NCBI GenBank assembly: GCA_003168295.1
Contig: PMST01000133.1
Coordinates: 1-26,249, forward strand
Direction of reading: 5' to 3'
DNA from: Actinomycetota bacterium
Lineage (GTDB): Bacteria > Actinomycetota > Actinomycetes > Streptosporangiales > Streptosporangiaceae
Length of the DNA stretch: 26,249 nt
The notes beneath the pieces are model-generated. The model did no database searches. It saw only the letters and a program-made list of their open reading frames with translations, and was not told the DNA's origin. Numbering within the stretch: position 1 is the stretch's first letter; the number at the start of each line of letters is the position of its first letter. Below, one piece after another: positions 23,220 through 26,249 of the stretch. The position numbers and the translations under genes were made by a program.

Positions 23220-25696
23220 CTCCGGACCCCCCCGCCCGGGACCGGCGCCAGCTGCTGCTGGCGCCCGGCGCCGTCCTCAACGGCATCGACTACATTCACG
23301 TCGCCCGCGGCCAGACCCGGCTCTTCGTGCATTTCCTGAACAGCGTGACGGTCAAGGGCAGCCTGTCCGGCCGCCATCCGGTGACGATCACCGGCGGCGC
23401 GGTCGTGACGGGCATCGAGGTCAGGCCGATCGACGAGGAGGCGGACTGGGGCACGGACAGCCAGGGGCGACCGGTCCTGGCCCTCGCAGTGAGCCGCGGG
23501 GACTCCTCGGTCTACCGCCTGACCATCTCCAGCAGCCAGCTCGATCCGTTCTTCGACCAGGCGCCGTTCAGGTTCACGGTGCACGACCCCGCCACGATGG
23601 ACGGCTCAGCGGCCGGGCCGGCCGGGTCGGCGCCGGCCCAGCAGCAGGTGCCGATCAACTACCTGGCCAAGGACTTCGCCAGCTTTCAGCAGGCTCTGTC
23701 GGACTTTTCCGCCCAGCGCTACCCCGCCTGGGTAGAGCGGTCAGAGGCCGACCTCGGGGTCATGCTGATGGAAGCGCTGGCCGCCATGGCTGACGAGCTC
23801 AGCTACTACCAGGACCGGGTCCTCGCGGAGTCGGCGATCCAGACCGCGACCCAGCGGCTGTCGGTCGTCCGGCACGCCAGGCTCGTGGACTACGAGCCGG
23901 CGCCCGCGACCGTCGCCACGACCGTCCTGCAACTCGACGTGTCGCCTCCACCCGCCAGTTCACCGCCGGCCGTAGCGCCGGCCGTCCCGCCGCCCGTCCC
24001 GTCGGCCACGGGCTGGACCATCGATTCGAGCACGCCGCTGCTGGTCCGGGCGCTCGCGGCGGACGGGTCGGTCATCGACTTCGAGATCGAAGATCCGGCG
24101 ACCGGTCTGGCCGGAGCCGTCAGCCCCACGCCGCCCGCCTGGGCGACGGTCGACACACGCTGGAACCGGGCCAGCCTGGTGTCCTATTACTGGGACGACA
24201 GCCGGCGCTGCCTGCCCGCGGGCTCGACCGATTTCTACGTCATCGGCCATAGGCTCGGGCTCTATCCCGGTCAGCTGCTGCTGCTCGACTCAGCCGCGCC
24301 CGACAGCGCCGATCCCGCAGTCCGGGAGCTGGTCACGGTCTTGGCCACCGAGGAGTCGTCCGATCCCCTGATCGGCGACCCTCCCCCCACTTCGCTAACG
24401 CGGATTTTCCTCCAGGGCGCCACCACCGCCGACCACGACCTGGCCGGCACCGCGGTCGCCGGAAACATCGTCCCGGCCGTCCAGGGCCTGCGTCAGAGCG
24501 AGACGTTCACGATCCCCGACCCCACGATGATGCCCCCCGGACCGGTGGTCGTCCGGATCGGGGCGAACTGGACACCGCAGGATCCGCTGCCCGACTACCG
24601 CTACTGCCTCGCGTCCGCGCCGCTGGCCTGGCTCGCCACCACAGGCCAGGACACCTCCCTGCCCGCGCAGCCCGAGATCATCCTCAGCCAGGTCCTGGCC
24701 GACGGGGACACCTCGCCGTGGGCGTTCCAGCACTGGCTGCTCGGCGCCGGGCCCGCCGACCAGGTCTTTACGCTGACACCGGAGCAGTACTCGCCGGTGC
24801 TCACCAGCAACGGCGCGACCTGGTTCGACTACGACGGCGACGGCGGCACGACGATCCGGTTCGGCGACGGGACCTTCGGCACGTCCCCGCGGCCCGGCAC
24901 GTTCTTCAGCGTGCTTTACCGGGTCGGCGGCGGCTCGGCCGGCAACGTCCCCGCGGGCGCGATCGCCAACGTCGCGGCGGGGCCGGCGCAGGCCGCGTTG
25001 ATCAGTACCTGCACCAATCCCTTCCCCGCCGCCGGCGGCGCGGACGCCGAGACCAACTCGCAGGTATGCGACCGCGCCCCCCAGATGTTCAGGGCCGAGC
25101 CGCTGCGCGTCGTGCTGGCCGGGGACTACGTGGCGGCGGCGCAGTCGATGCCGTCGGTGCAGCAGGCGGCCACGTCGTTCCGCTGGACGGGCAGCTGGCT
25201 GACCGTGCTCACCTGCGCCGATCCCGCCGGGAGCGAGGAGCCGACGCTCGCCCAGCTCGAATCGCTCACCGGGCTGCTCGACCAGGAGCGGCTGGCTGGC
25301 TACGAGAGCTACGTGCTGCCCCCGAGTTACGTCGCCATCGACCTGAAGATCACGGTCGGCGCGCAGCCCGCCTACTTCGGGACCGACGTGGCGGCCGCCG
25401 TGCGCGCGCGCCTTCAGCCCGGTCCGCTCCCGGGCGGCGCCGTCGGGTTCTTCGACCACTCACTGTGGACCTTCGGCCAGCCGCTGGAATCGAGCACCCT
25501 GCTCGCCGCCATCCAGTCGTGCCCGGGCGTCGACGGCGTCCGCCAGATCCGGTACCGGGAGCGCGGCGTCCAGCTGAACTGGGCGCCGCTGCCCGACACG
25601 CTCACCTTCGCTCCCGGCGAGATCCTGCGCGTCGACAACGACCCGAGCCGGCCGGAGGCAGGATCGCTGCAGGTGACGGCGGAGGGATCGAAATGA
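23216..25696 (+). CDS. Baseplate J-like protein 1 (Afp11-like)
   Basis: An 826-residue protein from ATG 23216; longer upstream frames overlap gp25 and are rejected. The N-terminal wedge part contains INYLAKDFASFQQALSDFSAQRYP, then ADLGVMLMEALAAMADELSYYQDRVLAESAIQTATQRLSVVRHARLVDY (in parts), a signature of CIS baseplate assembly proteins. Around residues 540-590 is the baseplate-J core: TTIRFGDGTFGTSPRPGTFF, VLYRVGGGSAGNVPAGAIANV. The C-terminal part (YVLPPSYVAIDLKITVGAQP, and LAAIQSCPGVDGVRQIRYRERGVQL) follows the family. It forms the wedge arms linking hub and outer baseplate. The length is typical for actinomycete CIS. Confidence 0.9.
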   Translation: MTPDPPARDRRQLLLAPGAVLNGIDYIHVARGQTRLFVHFLNSVTVKGSLSGRHPVTITGGAVVTGIEVRPIDEEADWGTDSQGRPVLALAVSRGDSSVYRLTISSSQLDPFFDQAPFRFTVHDPATMDGSAAGPAGSAPAQQQVPINYLAKDFASFQQALSDFSAQRYPAWVERSEADLGVMLMEALAAMADELSYYQDRVLAESAIQTATQRLSVVRHARLVDYEPAPATVATTVLQLDVSPPPASSPPAVAPAVPPPVPSATGWTIDSSTPLLVRALAADGSVIDFEIEDPATGLAGAVSPTPPAWATVDTRWNRASLVSYYWDDSRRCLPAGSTDFYVIGHRLGLYPGQLLLLDSAAPDSADPAVRELVTVLATEESSDPLIGDPPPTSLTRIFLQGATTADHDLAGTAVAGNIVPAVQGLRQSETFTIPDPTMMPPGPVVVRIGANWTPQDPLPDYRYCLASAPLAWLATTGQDTSLPAQPEIILSQVLADGDTSPWAFQHWLLGAGPADQVFTLTPEQYSPVLTSNGATWFDYDGDGGTTIRFGDGTFGTSPRPGTFFSVLYRVGGGSAGNVPAGAIANVAAGPAQAALISTCTNPFPAAGGADAETNSQVCDRAPQMFRAEPLRVVLAGDYVAAAQSMPSVQQAATSFRWTGSWLTVLTCADPAGSEEPTLAQLESLTGLLDQERLAGYESYVLPPSYVAIDLKITVGAQPAYFGTDVAAAVRARLQPGPLPGGAVGFFDHSLWTFGQPLESSTLLAAIQSCPGVDGVRQIRYRERGVQLNWAPLPDTLTFAPGEILRVDNDPSRPEAGSLQVTAEGSK

Positions 25697-26249
25697 GCGA
25701 AGAGACGGTCGCCGCCTCCCCGGGCCCGGCGACCCAGGACCCGCAGGTCGTCAGCAACCCGCCGGGCCTGCCGGAGATCTCCTACCGGGTCGACGACTTC
25801 ACCGGGTTCCGCCGGGCCCTGCTGCGGCCCCTCCCCGGCGAGCAGGCCCTAAGCGCCTGGCGGCCGGCGCCAGGCGACCTCGGCCTGCAGGTACTCGAGT
25901 GGTGGGCCTACCTCGGCGACGTGCTGACCTTCTACAACGAGCGCATCGCGAACGAAAGCTACCTGCGCACCGCCACGCAGGCGAGCAGCATCGCGAACCT
26001 GGTGGCGCTGCTCGGCTACGAGCCGGCCCCGGGGGCGGCCGCCACCGGGACCCTGGCCGTCCTCAGCACGGCGGGACACCCCGCCGAGCCGCTCGTGATC
26101 CCGGCCGGCATGGCCCTGTCCAGCACGGCGTCCCCGGGTGTTCCCGCCCAGACCTTCGAGGTCGACGCGCCGCCCGCCACCACGGGTCAGTCCAGCGCGC
26201 CGGCCGGCTTTACGTTCACGGGGCAGTCCAATGTGCCGGTCACGCTCAG
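25693..26249 (+). CDS. Baseplate J-like protein 2 (Afp12-like), partial
   Basis: Starts at ATG 25693 in an ATGA overlap with the previous stop and stays open to the window end (at least 185 residues). After a Pro-rich leader, the visible part has ISYRVDDFTGFRRALLRPLP, then PGDLGLQVLEWWAYLGDVLTFYNERIANESYLRTATQASSIANLVALLGYEPAPGAAATGTL in parts. That is the J-like opening: LGxxxLEW/WA, a helix with DxLTFYNERIANE and GYEPxPG. This is the second J-like gene of CIS loci. The C-terminal part and any J core lie outside the window. Confidence 0.85.
   Translation, partial: MSEETVAASPGPATQDPQVVSNPPGLPEISYRVDDFTGFRRALLRPLPGEQALSAWRPAPGDLGLQVLEWWAYLGDVLTFYNERIANESYLRTATQASSIANLVALLGYEPAPGAAATGTLAVLSTAGHPAEPLVIPAGMALSSTASPGVPAQTFEVDAPPATTGQSSAPAGFTFTGQSNVPVTL

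Noticed and set aside
11851..26249. Prophage tail or type VI secretion locus as an alternative reading
   Set aside because: DUF4255, the Afp15-like ATPase and the Afp7-like protein are CIS hallmarks; no capsid, terminase, portal, TssJ/L/M or ClpV-like gene is visible in the window.

Overview
This is a high-GC, G/C-ending-codon window with GTG/TTG starts, ATGA/GTGA start-stop overlaps, Tat and lipoprotein signals, a SARP regulator, a DUF1707 protein and a DUF4232 lipoprotein. Together these point to a filamentous or soil actinomycete; genus cannot be settled from the sequence alone. All calls come from reading the sequence, with no database search.

Region 1 (1-5804, + strand) is an envelope/secretion region. 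It opens with a lipoprotein sedolisin (S53 serine-carboxyl peptidase) behind a row of about 11-nt-phased repeats that resemble PHO boxes. After a 376-bp gap comes a tight four-gene operon: a Tat-signal protein, a cysteine-rich DUF1906/GH25-like TIM-barrel protein without a signal peptide, a MauE-like membrane protein, and a DUF4232 lipoprotein.

Region 2 (5805-10917) is a regulatory patchwork. It holds an ArsR-type regulator with an atypical tail, a convergent DUF1707 protein, and a minus-strand epimerase plus ECF sigma factor pair. The sigma gene carries two +1 frameshifts, although the operon keeps an excellent ECF41-type promoter. Then come a membrane protein fused to a COG4315 secreted-repeat domain, a SARP regulator and a small hypothetical gene.

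Region 3 (10908-26249) is the main system: a phage-tail-like contractile injection system (CIS; eCIS/Streptomyces-CIS type). A papain-like (NlpC/P60-type) cysteine hydrolase is transcribed divergently from the sheath gene. The CIS operon runs without a break from 11851 past the window end: sheath, tube, zinc-ribbon baseplate-type protein, disordered Pro/Ala-rich protein, DUF4255 terminator-type protein, AAA+ ATPase, small conserved protein, Afp7-like tube/baseplate protein, LysM-like gpX protein, gp27-like hub, gp5-like spike, gp25 wedge, baseplate J-like 1, and a second J-like protein cut by the window end. The sheath assembles round the tube on a baseplate made of hub, spike, wedge and J-like proteins. 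The DUF4255 protein probably caps the tube-sheath, and the ATPase is the accessory AAA+ protein that separates CIS loci from ordinary phage tails.

Most unusual points: an IPT/TIG immunoglobulin-like domain and an Ala-rich linker inserted inside the sheath; Ig-like extensions on the DUF4255 protein; a divergent, signal-less peptidoglycan-hydrolase-like gene as candidate cargo; and no PAAR tip gene among the complete CIS genes seen.
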